Assembly: GCF_900094595.1 (NCBI RefSeq)
Contig: NZ_FMAD01000018.1
Location: 24,983-88,982 of the forward strand
Direction of reading: 5' to 3'
Origin: Cupriavidus alkaliphilus
Lineage (GTDB): Bacteria > Pseudomonadota > Gammaproteobacteria > Burkholderiales > Burkholderiaceae
Length of the DNA: 64,000 bases
Below are positions 9,990-20,722 of this stretch, piece by piece. A program made the position numbers and the translations under genes. Within the stretch, counting starts at the first letter, position 1. Every line of letters starts with the position of its first letter. The notes below the pieces were generated by a model. The model ran no database searches and had not been told where the DNA came from. It saw nothing but the letters and a program-made list of their open reading frames with translations.

Positions 9990-10025
9990 TCCTGCCGTGA
10001 CTTCGGCAGGTTTTCAGCTACTGCC

Positions 10026-11906
<1,881 letters not shown>

Positions 11907-12017
11907 GGGTGTCGTCCTCTCTCTCTTGCGGGGTGGACGAAACCAGGAGCCCTGTGAGCGCCGCCTGGGCTTGTGGCCGGAGGAGCGAGTCCCGGAGGGA
12001 CTAGAGGCTTGGTCTTG

Positions 12018-12107
12018 CTGAAACTTCCCACGCCGGTACTAACCGGATCGGGTTCGAAGGGACTCTCTCAGCCGCACGGCCCATCCGCACGGCACCCCTG
12101 TTTCATC
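12018..12107 (-). promoter_or_regulatory. TPP riboswitch (THI element)
   Basis: On the minus strand the sequence contains ACAGGGGTGCC, then GGCTGAGAG, CCCTTCGAACCCGATCCGG, TTAGTACCGGCG and TGGGAAGTT. These are the conserved THI-box blocks, including the CTGAGA loop that binds the pyrimidine of TPP and the GAACCTGAT-like three-way junction. It lies before thiC, its commonest target. No clear T-rich terminator follows, so control is probably at translation. Confidence 0.96.
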
Positions 12108-12310
12108 CAACGGGTTGAATTTAAGCACAGAGCCCCGGTGGGCGCCAGTGCCAGTTCGCCACCACGAGTGGTGCCACAGCTGTGCAAAAAGGTATCGAAT
12201 CGCGCATGCTGCATCGCAAAAACCCGCCGCAAGCGGACGAACAGGCACTCCTACGCGCGCGGCGTGATCTACCATGCAAGCAAACGGCAAGTCCCGACCC
12301 AGGAGACACC

Positions 12311-13981
12311 ATGACCGACGCCGCCACCCACCGCGTCTTCAACCAGGTGCCGGATCTCGCGCACTACAACCTGTTCGACAGCGATCCCACGGTGCGGGCC
12401 GCGCTGGAGCGCCTCGGCGGCGGCTGGCATGCCGACGCGCTGCGGCAGTTCGGCGCGCGGCTGGGCGAGCCGGAGGTGCAGCAATGGGCAGCGGATGCCA
12501 ATCGCCATGCGCCGGAGCTGCACACCCACAGCCGCACTGGCGAACGCATCGACATGGTCGAGTTCCACCCCGGCTGGCACGCGCTGCTGGGGCTGTTGCG
12601 CAGCCAGCAGCTGCAGGCCCTGCCCTTCGCGCAACCGCGTGCCGGCGCCTGGGCGGCGCGCACGGCGGGGTACTTCCTGCAGGCGCAGGTGGAATCGGGC
12701 TCGCTGTGCCCGCCCACCATGACCTTCGCCAGCATCCCGGTGCTGCGCAAGGAAGCCACGCTGTTCCCCGAGCTGGAACCGCGCCTGTATGCAACCGAGC
12801 ATGACGCGCGCGACCTGCCATGGCGCGACAAGACCGCGATCATGATCGGCATGGGCATGACCGAGAAGCAAGGGGGCTCAGACGTGCGCGCCAACACCAC
12901 CGTGGCGCGCCCCGTGCGCGGCGAGGGCCGCGGCGCGGAATACGCGCTGACCGGCCATAAGTGGTTCTTCTCCGCGCCGATGTGCGATGCGCACCTGGTG
13001 GTGGCGCGCATGGGCGCCGAAGACGGTCCGCTGTCGTGCTTCTTCGTGCCGCGCTTTCGCGACGATGGCAGCCGCAACGCGGTGCAGATCCAGCGGCTCA
13101 AGGACAAGCTCGGCAACCGCTCCAATGCCAGCAGCGAAGTCGAGTTCCGCGACGCCACCGGCATCCTGATCGGCGAGGAAGGACGCGGCATCCCGACCAT
13201 CATCGAGATGGCCACCAGCACGCGGCTGGACTGCGTGATCGGCAGCGCCGCGATCCTGCGCGCGGCCTTCGTGCAGGCGCTGCACCACACGCGCCACCGC
13301 AGCGCCTTCGGCCGCCTGCTGGCCGACCAGCCGCTGATGCGCAACGTGCTGGCGGACCTGGCGCTGGAATCCGAAGCCGCCACGCTGCTGATGATGGAAC
13401 TGGGCCACGCCTTCGCGCAGGCCGAGGGCGACAACCCCGACCCGCTCGCCGCCGCATGGAAACGCGTGGTCACGCCCGCGGCCAAGTTCTGGGTGTGCAA
13501 GCGCACGCTCGAGGCCACCGGCGAAGCGATGGAAGTCTGGGGCGGCAACGGCTATGTCGAGGAGGGCCCGATGGCGCGGCTGTACCGCGAGGCGCCGGTC
13601 AATTCGATCTGGGAAGGCTCGGGCAACATCATGTGCCTGGACGTGCTGCGCGCGCTCCAGCGCAATCCGGACGATGCCGCACGGCTGCTGCAGGACCTGT
13701 CGCGCCGCGCCGGCGGCCACCCGGCGGTGCGCGCCGAACTGGCCTCGCTGCAGGCCATGCTGCGCGAGAACGCCGACCAGCTCGAAGCCAGTGCGCGCCG
13801 CTTTGCCCAGGGCCTGGTGCTGACCGCGCAGGCGGCACTGATGCTGGCGCATGCCGACCCCGCGCACGCGGAGCTGTTCGTCGCCAGCCGGCTCGGGCGC
13901 CAGCACGGGCGTGTATTCGGCACGCTCGACGCGGATGCCGGCGCGCTCGGGCGGGTGGCGTCGCGCGGCTTCGAGGGCTAG
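12311..13981 (+). CDS. aidB: AidB-like acyl-CoA dehydrogenase
   Basis: A 556-residue flavoprotein of the AidB branch of acyl-CoA dehydrogenases. FAD-site residues are in GMGMTEKQGGSDVRANTT (about residues 180-197) and the C-terminal signature is MEVWGGNGYVEEGPMARLYR followed by NSIWEGSGNIMCLDVLRAL. E. coli AidB is induced by alkylating agents and binds DNA, but its reaction is unclear; short homologues often act simply as dehydrogenases. The ATG at 12311 follows CAGGAG at a good distance. Its TAG stop shares CTAG with the convergent GMC gene stop. Confidence 0.92.
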   Translation: MTDAATHRVFNQVPDLAHYNLFDSDPTVRAALERLGGGWHADALRQFGARLGEPEVQQWAADANRHAPELHTHSRTGERIDMVEFHPGWHALLGLLRSQQLQALPFAQPRAGAWAARTAGYFLQAQVESGSLCPPTMTFASIPVLRKEATLFPELEPRLYATEHDARDLPWRDKTAIMIGMGMTEKQGGSDVRANTTVARPVRGEGRGAEYALTGHKWFFSAPMCDAHLVVARMGAEDGPLSCFFVPRFRDDGSRNAVQIQRLKDKLGNRSNASSEVEFRDATGILIGEEGRGIPTIIEMATSTRLDCVIGSAAILRAAFVQALHHTRHRSAFGRLLADQPLMRNVLADLALESEAATLLMMELGHAFAQAEGDNPDPLAAAWKRVVTPAAKFWVCKRTLEATGEAMEVWGGNGYVEEGPMARLYREAPVNSIWEGSGNIMCLDVLRALQRNPDDAARLLQDLSRRAGGHPAVRAELASLQAMLRENADQLEASARRFAQGLVLTAQAALMLAHADPAHAELFVASRLGRQHGRVFGTLDADAGALGRVASRGFEG

Positions 13982-15657
13982 GCCTCCATCGACTCCAGCA
14001 CCCGCAGCATCACCCGCGGCGCATAGCGGATCAGGTCATGCGCGCGCTCGCCGATCATGATCGCGGGCGCATTGATGTTGCCACCGACCAGCGTCGGCAT
14101 TACCGACGCATCGACCACGCGCAGGCCTTCCACGCCGCGCACGCGCAGTTGCGGATCGACCACCGCCATCGCATCCATGCCCATGCGGCAGGTGCCGACC
14201 GGTTGGTAGATGGTGTCGGCGCGCTCGCGGACCAGCTCGCGCACGGCGGCATCGTCGCTGCCATCGGCGCGCAGGCCGGCCGTATAAAGTTCGCGCCCGC
14301 CGAAGCAGGCCAGCTGCGGCTGCGCCAGGATGCCGCGCACGATGCGCACCCCGGCCACCATGTCGTCGAGGTCGCGCGTGTCGCTGAGGTACTTCGGGTC
14401 GATCAGCGGGGCGCGCCGGATATCGGCCGCGGCCAGGCGGACCTCGCCGCGGCTGCGCGGGCGCAGCAGGCAGACGTGGCAGGAATAGCCATGGCCGAGA
14501 TTCAGCCTGCGCATATGGTCATCGGCCAGGCCGACCACGAAATGCAGCTGCAGGTCGGGCTCGGGCAGCGCCGGGTGGCTGCGCAGAAAGCCACCGGCCT
14601 CGGCGAAGTTGCTCGACATCATGCCGGCGCGCTCGCGCCGGTAGCGCAGCATTTCGGACAGCAGCCGCACAAGGCCGCCGAACGATACGCCGAACAGTTC
14701 GGGCACGGCGGTGCGCTTGTGCAGCACCACGTCGAGATGGTCCTGCAGGTTGGCGCCCACGCCCGGCAAGTCATGGACCACGTCGATGCCGTGCTCGCGC
14801 AGGTGCGCGGCGGGTCCGACCCCCGAAACCATCAGCAGCTGCGGCGAGCCGAACGTGCCCGCGCACACGATCACGTCGCGACGCGCGCGCAGCAGCTGCT
14901 GGCGGCCGTCACGCTGCACCAGCACCCCGGCAGCGTGGCGGCCTTCGAAGACGATGCGCAGGGCCTGCGTGTCGGTCAGCACGCGCAGCCGCGCCCGGCC
15001 GCCGTTGCAGGCGCGGTCGCGCGCGTTGCCGCCGTGCAGGTAGGCACGCGCGGCATTCCAGCGCTCGCCCGCGTGCTGCGTGACCTGGTACCAGCCGATG
15101 CCCTCCTGTTCTTCGCCGTTGAAATCGTCGTTGCGCGGATAGCCGGCCTGCTGCGCGGCCTCGATAAAGCGCTCGGCGAACGGATTGGGCGTGCGCAGGT
15201 CGCTGACATGCAGCGGTCCGTTGCCGCCGTGCAGCGGATCGTCGTCACTGCCGGCCAGGCGCTCGTTGCATTCGGCGCGGCGGAAGTACGGCAGCACGTC
15301 GTCCCAGGACCAGCCATCGCAGCCGGCATCGGCCCAGGCATCGTAGTCGGCGGGCCGCCCGCGCGTATAGATCATGGCATTGATCGACGAGCAGCCGCCC
15401 AGCCCGCGCCCGCGCGGCTGGTAGCCGCGGCGGCCGTTCAGGCCCGGCTGCGGCACGGTGTGGAAGCCGTAGTTGCGCGCCCCGGCGCGCGGCAGCAGCG
15501 CGGCCAGCCCGGCGGGTGTGCGCACCAGCACATGGTGGTCGTGGTGCCCGGCCTCGACCAGCGCGATGGTGTCGTCGCCGCTGTCGGCCAGGCGCCCCGC
15601 CAGCGCACAGCCCGCCGAGCCCGCGCCGACGATGACGTAGTCATAGGTGGTTTCCAT
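13978..15657 (-). CDS. GMC-family FAD oxidoreductase (choline/alcohol dehydrogenase type)
   Basis: A 559-residue GMC flavoprotein: N-terminal VIVGAGSAGCALAGRLA, GMC signature 1 in GRGLGGCSSINAMIYTRG at about residues 80-97, signature 2 in GTFGSPQLLMVSGVGP at about 255-270, and the C-terminal VVDASVMPTLVGGNINAPA with its catalytic histidine region QPVGTCRMG upstream. Substrate could be an alkanol, polyethylene glycol or choline; no bet genes are near, so I do not call it BetA. The start METTYDYVIVG at 15657 puts the FAD motif at the usual place. It converges on aidB. Confidence 0.9.
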   Translation of the reverse strand: METTYDYVIVGAGSAGCALAGRLADSGDDTIALVEAGHHDHHVLVRTPAGLAALLPRAGARNYGFHTVPQPGLNGRRGYQPRGRGLGGCSSINAMIYTRGRPADYDAWADAGCDGWSWDDVLPYFRRAECNERLAGSDDDPLHGGNGPLHVSDLRTPNPFAERFIEAAQQAGYPRNDDFNGEEQEGIGWYQVTQHAGERWNAARAYLHGGNARDRACNGGRARLRVLTDTQALRIVFEGRHAAGVLVQRDGRQQLLRARRDVIVCAGTFGSPQLLMVSGVGPAAHLREHGIDVVHDLPGVGANLQDHLDVVLHKRTAVPELFGVSFGGLVRLLSEMLRYRRERAGMMSSNFAEAGGFLRSHPALPEPDLQLHFVVGLADDHMRRLNLGHGYSCHVCLLRPRSRGEVRLAAADIRRAPLIDPKYLSDTRDLDDMVAGVRIVRGILAQPQLACFGGRELYTAGLRADGSDDAAVRELVRERADTIYQPVGTCRMGMDAMAVVDPQLRVRGVEGLRVVDASVMPTLVGGNINAPAIMIGERAHDLIRYAPRVMLRVLESMEA

Positions 15658-15926
15658 CTGTCTCCCCGCGGTTCCGCAGGCGGCGCGCATGCGTGAGCCG
15701 GGCCGCGCCGGCGCGCGCCCTGTCCGTCCAGCGGATGGCAAGCCGTGAGATTCAGTGTAGGCGCTGGCTCAGCGGTTGAAAAAGGGAGGCGGCGACGAAA
15801 CGCGCGGCGCGCCGGACGGGCGTTTGAATTGGCCTTTTGGTAAGAGGCTTCGATTGTGTTGGCTGGCGCGCTGCCTTATCGTGCGCGATGGTGCGCCAAT
15901 GTGCGCGGAAATCCAGGAGCGCAGCC

Positions 15927-17330
15927 ATGCGAGAAGTCCCCGACCTGTCGTCCGTCTTCGGTGCGATGCATGCCGCCTCGCGGCGCGACCAGTTGCCCGC
16001 CTGGACCGTGCGCGCCGATCGCCTGCAGCGCCTGCGGCGCCTGGTGACCGAAAACCAGGCCGAAATTGCTGCGGCGATCCATGCGGATTTCACCAACCGT
16101 GCGCGCCAGGAAACCGCGCTGCTTGAGGTGTTCCCCAGCCTCGCCGGCATCGACGATGCGCTGCGCCACGGCAGGCGCTGGATGCGCGTGCGGCGCGCCC
16201 CCACCGGGTTCTGGTTCCGCCCGGGACGCTCGCGCCTGGTTCCGCAGCCGCTCGGCGTGGTGGGCATCGTGGTGCCCTGGAACTACCCGCTATACCTGAC
16301 CATCGGGCCGCTCGCCGGCGCGCTGGCGGCAGGCAATCGCGCCATGGTCAAGCTGTCGGAATACACGCCGCGCTTTGCGGCATTGTTCGCGCAACTGGTG
16401 CCGCAGCACTTCGCCCCGGACGAGATCGTGGTGATCAACGGCGATGCCGAAGTGGCCAGCGCCTTTACCGCGCTGCCGTTCGACCACCTGCTGTTCACGG
16501 GTTCGACCGCGGTCGGCCACCATGTGATGCGCGCGGCGGCTGCCAACCTGACCCCGGTGACGCTGGAGCTGGGCGGCAAGTCGCCGGCCATCGTCGGTGC
16601 CGGGGCCGACCTCGAGCGCGCGGTGGAGCGCATCCTGGTGGGCAAGCTGATGAACGCGGGGCAGACCTGCATCGCGCCGGATTATGTGCTGGTGCCGGAG
16701 GACCTGCGCGGCCAACTGGTGGACGCGGCGCGCCGCTGCGTGGGCCGGCTCTATCCCGACCTGGCGCGCAACCCCGACTACACCAGCATCATCAGCCCGC
16801 GGCATTTCGCGCGGCTGGCAGGGCTGGTCGACGAGGCCGCCGCGCAAGGTGCAACCGTGGTGCCGCTGTCGGAGGCGCAGCCGGATGCGCAGGCGCGGCG
16901 CCTGCCCCCGGTGCTGCTGCTGGATGTGCCGGCAGGCGTGACCGCGATGCGCGAGGAAATCTTCGGGCCGGTGCTGCCGGTGGTGACCTACCGCACCCTC
17001 GACGAGGCGGTGGACTACATCAACGCGCGCCCGCGCCCGCTGGCGCTGTACGTGTTCGAGCGCGACCGCGGCGCCATCAACCATGTGATGAAGCAGACCG
17101 TCGCCGGCGGCGTTACCGTCAACGACACCCTGTTCCATATCGCCCAGGACGGCCTGCCGTTCGGCGGCGTCGGCGCCAGTGGCATGGGCGCGTATCACGG
17201 GCAGGCGGGCTTCGATACCTTCTCTAAGGTGAAGCCGGTGTTCCACCAGGCCAGCCTGAACGGCGCCGGCCTGCTCAAGCCGCCTTACGGCAAGACCTTC
17301 GACACCATGCTGCGCCTGCTGCTGCGTTGA
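15927..17330 (+). CDS. calB: Aldehyde dehydrogenase, coniferyl-aldehyde type
   Basis: A 467-residue NAD(P) aldehyde dehydrogenase. The catalytic cysteine lies in MNAGQTCIAPDYV and the general-base glutamate in TLELGGKSPAIV; the cofactor loop is FTGSTAVGHHV. The NAGQTCIAPDY stretch, the short length and the C-terminal KPPYGKTFD are characteristic of the coniferyl aldehyde dehydrogenase subgroup. That subgroup also handles medium-chain aldehydes, so pairing with the alcohol-oxidising GMC enzyme is possible, though the two genes are divergent. The ATG at 15927 follows CAGGAG. Confidence 0.9.
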   Translation: MREVPDLSSVFGAMHAASRRDQLPAWTVRADRLQRLRRLVTENQAEIAAAIHADFTNRARQETALLEVFPSLAGIDDALRHGRRWMRVRRAPTGFWFRPGRSRLVPQPLGVVGIVVPWNYPLYLTIGPLAGALAAGNRAMVKLSEYTPRFAALFAQLVPQHFAPDEIVVINGDAEVASAFTALPFDHLLFTGSTAVGHHVMRAAAANLTPVTLELGGKSPAIVGAGADLERAVERILVGKLMNAGQTCIAPDYVLVPEDLRGQLVDAARRCVGRLYPDLARNPDYTSIISPRHFARLAGLVDEAAAQGATVVPLSEAQPDAQARRLPPVLLLDVPAGVTAMREEIFGPVLPVVTYRTLDEAVDYINARPRPLALYVFERDRGAINHVMKQTVAGGVTVNDTLFHIAQDGLPFGGVGASGMGAYHGQAGFDTFSKVKPVFHQASLNGAGLLKPPYGKTFDTMLRLLLR

Positions 17331-17351
17331 GCTTCGGCCGGCGCAGGCCGC

Positions 17352-18299
17352 TCACGACACCAGCATCGGCCGCCCGAGCATGCGCGACAGCACTGCCTCG
17401 GGCGAATGGGTGTGGTCCGAAATTGCCTGCGGCGCCAGGTAGATGGTCTGCTCCATCATCGCGCGCCCGCGCATGGCGGCGTGCAGCAGCTGGTCGCTGA
17501 AGACGATCCAGGTCGCACCGGGCGGGAAGTGGAATTCCTGCTGAGGCACGTTGGCCTGGTAGTCCAGGTCGGCCTTGGCCAGATCATGCAGCTGCAGCAT
17601 GCGGTGGTCGTATTCCGAGCGGCGGCGCTTGGTGATATGCAGCAGCTTCATCAACGCGGCCTGCCCCGGCCACATGCCGTGGGTCCTGGGCACGAACTTC
17701 TGCGCGAAGTCGCCAAACGGCTCGCCCACCCGCCACACGCGCGGCGCAGCCGGGTCGATATTGTGGAACACGCGCAACAGGCGCTTGCCCAGCATCGGGT
17801 TGGACGGAAACGAGTCCACATGCAGGCGGGTATCGTCCTTGCGCCAGCTGACCGGGCGCCCGGCGATCTCGCTGGGCCGCAGCGAGGTGCCGGCGCGCGT
17901 CATGTGGGGGATGTATTCCGGGAACAGCGTGCGGATCAGCAACTCGCTGCTGTCGGCGTAGCGGCGGATCAGCGTGTAGAGGTCGGACAGGTCCTGCGGG
18001 CTGCCTTGCGCGCCGCGCACCGCGGTGTCGTCGGCGCGCAGGTTGATGTTCTTGGACTTGCCGTCGGAATAGCGGCTGTCGAGGAAGCGTTCTTCGCCCG
18101 GCTGGAAGTGGAATTTCAGCTTGGGGAAGTAGAGTACCGCGCCCTGCTCCAGCTCGCGGCGCAGCGTGGCGCGTTCCTCGGGGGTGACCTGGGGAGCCCA
18201 GTCGGCGTAGGGCTGCGGGCGGATCAGGTCGAGGGTGCCTTCGGATGCGGAGCGGGTCGGCGTCGGCGTGGCAGTGGCAACGGCTGGTGCAGCGGGCAT
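17352..18299 (-). CDS. kdoO: Kdo 3-hydroxylase (Fe(II)/2-oxoglutarate dioxygenase)
   Basis: A 315-residue protein matching KdoO, the dioxygenase that hydroxylates the inner Kdo sugar of lipopolysaccharide to Ko in Burkholderia, Yersinia and relatives. The iron ligands appear as HVD (in DTRLHVDSFPSNP, about residues 158-170) and the distal histidine in FSDQLLHAAMRGR, whose arginine would hold 2-oxoglutarate. No signal peptide is seen, consistent with action on the cytoplasmic side. The start follows AGAGGACC. It supports a Ko-containing lipopolysaccharide, together with the two lipid A acyltransferases at 20.7-22.5 kb. Confidence 0.9.
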   Translation of the reverse strand: MPAAPAVATATPTPTRSASEGTLDLIRPQPYADWAPQVTPEERATLRRELEQGAVLYFPKLKFHFQPGEERFLDSRYSDGKSKNINLRADDTAVRGAQGSPQDLSDLYTLIRRYADSSELLIRTLFPEYIPHMTRAGTSLRPSEIAGRPVSWRKDDTRLHVDSFPSNPMLGKRLLRVFHNIDPAAPRVWRVGEPFGDFAQKFVPRTHGMWPGQAALMKLLHITKRRRSEYDHRMLQLHDLAKADLDYQANVPQQEFHFPPGATWIVFSDQLLHAAMRGRAMMEQTIYLAPQAISDHTHSPEAVLSRMLGRPMLVS

Positions 18300-18410
18300 G
18301 GAGGTCCTCTGGGGATGGGCCCCGGAAAGGAATTTTTTGTGGTCGGGGGGATTTTACTACTGGGGAATGGGATGGCGTTTGGGGTGCAGTTCTGACTTTC
18401 ACGCGTGGTC

Positions 18411-18509
18411 GCTGTTGGTGACATGCTGTCGGCTTTTGAACCGCCTGGTTCCGCCCTCCTGGGCGGGTCACTTTTTGGCCAAGCGCCAAAAAGTAACCAA
18501 AAAGCGCGT
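18411..18509 (+). repeat. Left arm of a 99-base inverted repeat
   Basis: These 99 bases recur inverted at 19074-19172 with 95 identical positions. Each arm contains a strong hairpin: GGTCACTTTTTGGC pairs with GCCAAAAAGTAACC around a five-base loop, with one mismatch, and a second small hairpin CCGCCC/GGGCGG. The structure resembles an REP-type element. No gene is supported in it. Confidence 0.9.
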
Positions 18510-19073
18510 CGCCTAAGCGGCTGGCTAAGGCGGCGTTGGTGGTTGCAACCGTGGTGACTTGCGGTCAGGCGGTTGGTGGTTCCACCCTGCTGACGCTACC
18601 TGGAGGTGCCTGGCGTTCAAGGTCGGATGGACGAACCCGACTTTAGGTCGGTGGCAGCCTGCTAACGGCGTTATTGGTGGGACGCCTTCGGCTGCGCTGC
18701 GCGCGCTCCCAATCTCAGGTCTACGGCACTGGCACGGAGTGCGTCGCTGCGCTCGCACGCGCTGTCGCGGCGCGTACACGGAAGCAACGCGAATCGTGCG
18801 CACGTACCGAAAGCGCCAAGCGAGCGCAGCGAAGCGCTCCGTGCCAAGACCCACGCCCCGCGATACTGACGGCGCAGCAGCCGTAGGCGTTCCTACGACA
18901 AGGCCCGCAGCAGGCGGCCACCAAGCGCTCTGGGCTCGTTCAAACACCCCTCCAACGCCCCTGCCACCGTCGCGCACCACCGCGGCAGGCAGTCCAGCTA
19001 TGTGAGGAAGCAAAGCCCCGTACGAAAACCCCCAGGCACACTACGATAAGACATGCCGCCCGCAGGGCAGTAA
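18510..19073. other. Non-coding segment between the inverted repeat arms
   Basis: This 564-base stretch has no convincing gene. Readings of 148 and 162 codons exist on the two strands, but they are arginine/alanine-rich, have no ribosome site and no recognisable domain. It contains an inner inverted repeat: 18731-18756 and 18820-18845 match inverted at 24 of 26 positions. The whole 18411-19172 unit could therefore fold into one nested cruciform or long RNA hairpin. Upstream, 18300-18410 is T/G-rich leader of the kdoO gene with nothing else visible; downstream, 19173-19280 is the end of metK's unit. Confidence 0.6.
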
Positions 19074-19172
19074 ACGCGCTTTTTGGTTACTTTTTGGCGC
19101 TCGGCCAAAAAGTGACCCGCCCAGGAGGGCGGAACCACACGGTTCAAAAGCCAACAGCATGTCACCAACAGC
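19074..19172 (-). repeat. Right arm of the 99-base inverted repeat
   Basis: This is the inverted copy of 18411-18509 and differs at four positions. It carries the same CTTTTTGGC/GCCAAAAAG hairpin. It ends 108 bases beyond the metK stop, so its hairpin and T-runs might also serve as a distal terminator for metK, but no ordinary terminator layout is visible. Confidence 0.9.
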
Positions 19173-19280
19173 AACGGCGACGGCGCCACAAAAAAACAAC
19201 CCCACCAACCCTCCCGAGCCAGTGGGGCATACCGAAGCCAAAAGCGCCAAAACCAGCGCCCGAACCCCGGAATTATCCTC

Positions 19281-20444
19281 TTACAACCCCGCCGCAGCCC
19301 GCAACGCAGCCGCCTTGTCCGTCGCTTCCCAAGAGAACTCCGGCTCTTCACGCCCGAAGTGCCCATAAGCAGCCGTCTTCTCATAGATCGGCCGCAGCAG
19401 GTCCAGCATCTGCACGATGCCCTTCGGCCGCAGGTCGAAATGCTCCTGCACCAGCTCCGCGATCTTGGCGTCCGGAATCTTGCCGGTGCCTTCGGTATAG
19501 ACCGTCACATTGATCGGCCGCGCCACGCCGATGGCGTAGCTGACCTGCACCTGGCACTGGCGCGCCAGGCCCGAGGCCACCACGTTCTTGGCCACGTAGC
19601 GCGCCGCGTAGGCAGCCGAGCGGTCGACCTTGGACGGGTCCTTGCCCGAGAACGCGCCGCCGCCGTGCGGCGAGGCGCCGCCGTAGGTGTCGACGATGAT
19701 CTTGCGCCCGGTCAGGCCGCAGTCGCCCTGCGGTCCGCCGATCACGAAGCGCCCGGTCGGGTTCACCAGGTACTTGGTTTCCTTGAGCATCTCCGCCGGC
19801 AGCACCGGCTTGATGATCTCCTCGATCACGGCCTCGCGGATCTGCGCCTGGGTGATGTCCGGGGCATGCTGGGTCGACAGCACCACGGTGTCCACGCTGT
19901 GCGGCTTGCCGTCGACATAGCGCACCGTGACCTGCGACTTGGCGTCAGGGCGCAGCCAGGGCAGGCGGCCGTCGCGGCGCAGCTGCGACTGGCGCTCGAC
20001 CAGGCGGTGCGCGTAGTAGATCGGGAACGGCATCAGTTCCGGGGTCTCGTCGCAGGCGTAGCCGAACATCAGGCCCTGGTCGCCGGCACCCTGGTTCAGG
20101 TAGTCGTCGGAGGCGCGGTCGACGCCCTGGGCGATGTCGGGCGACTGCTTGTCATAGGCCACCAGTACCGCGCAGCCCTTGTAGTCGATGCCGTAATCGG
20201 TGTTGTCGTACCCGATGCGCTTGATGGTGTCGCGCGCGATCTGGATGTAGTCGACGTTGGCGGTCGTGGTGATTTCCCCGGCCAGCACCACCAGACCGGT
20301 GTTGCAAAGCGTCTCAGCTGCCACACGCGCATACTTGTCCTGCGCCAGGATGGCGTCGAGGACGGCGTCGGAAATCTGGTCGGCGACCTTGTCGGGATGG
20401 CCTTCGGAGACGGATTCCGAAGTAAAAAGGAAGTCGTTTGCCAC
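19281..20444 (-). CDS. metK: S-adenosylmethionine synthetase
   Basis: A 387-residue enzyme that makes SAM from methionine and ATP. The start is GTG at 20444 (VANDFLFTSESVSEGHPDKV), nine bases after GGAG; the ATG 48 bases upstream would add unsupported sequence. Signatures GAGDQGLMFGYA and GGGAFSGKD are both present, and the active-site histidine is in SEGHPDKVADQ. Length matches E. coli MetK. No SAM riboswitch was recognised in its leader; only a sigma-70-like promoter is visible upstream. Confidence 0.98.
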   Translation of the reverse strand: MANDFLFTSESVSEGHPDKVADQISDAVLDAILAQDKYARVAAETLCNTGLVVLAGEITTTANVDYIQIARDTIKRIGYDNTDYGIDYKGCAVLVAYDKQSPDIAQGVDRASDDYLNQGAGDQGLMFGYACDETPELMPFPIYYAHRLVERQSQLRRDGRLPWLRPDAKSQVTVRYVDGKPHSVDTVVLSTQHAPDITQAQIREAVIEEIIKPVLPAEMLKETKYLVNPTGRFVIGGPQGDCGLTGRKIIVDTYGGASPHGGGAFSGKDPSKVDRSAAYAARYVAKNVVASGLARQCQVQVSYAIGVARPINVTVYTEGTGKIPDAKIAELVQEHFDLRPKGIVQMLDLLRPIYEKTAAYGHFGREEPEFSWEATDKAAALRAAAGL

Positions 20445-20578
20445 GAACTTATTCTCCAGGTTGGCTATTGCGTGCCAGCCTGTTCGGTTCATGGCGGCGA
20501 CGCTTTAGCGGTATTTCAGGCAGCCCGGTTAGAGCCGCATCGCCCCGCAAGTTGTCAGTTAACTCGGCGATACACGCT

Positions 20579-20607
20579 ATTATACGCGCCTGCAGGCGTC
20601 GTTGCAG
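20579..20607 (-). promoter_or_regulatory. Putative metK promoter
   Basis: On the minus strand CTGCAA (20602-20607) and a perfect TATAAT (20579-20584) are 17 bases apart. This predicts a leader of about 125 bases for metK. The -35 match is weak. The opposite strand of the same region would have to hold the promoter for the divergent acyltransferase genes. Confidence 0.55.
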
Positions 20608-20722
20608 CGCCACAGGCGTGCGGTACGACACCTTGCCGGCATGCCGGACCAACGCCTGCCTGCCCGCCTGATCCCGGCACAGACCCGGCGGCGGACTTGC
20701 CTGGACCCTTTTTCCGCGCCTG

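Noticed and set aside
12961..15696. A 911-codon plus-strand open reading over aidB and the GMC oxidoreductase
   Set aside because: It is out of frame with aidB and antisense to the GMC gene, and shows no domain.
18525..19013. Open readings of 148-162 codons on both strands inside the inverted-repeat unit
   Set aside because: Composition is typical of chance readings in GC-rich DNA, no ribosome site or domain is seen, and the readings lie over repeats that are present for structural reasons.
20445..20722. A possible SAM riboswitch in the metK leader
   Set aside because: The leader has some paired segments, but none of the known SAM-I, SAM-II, SAM-IV or SAM/SAH core motifs could be matched.
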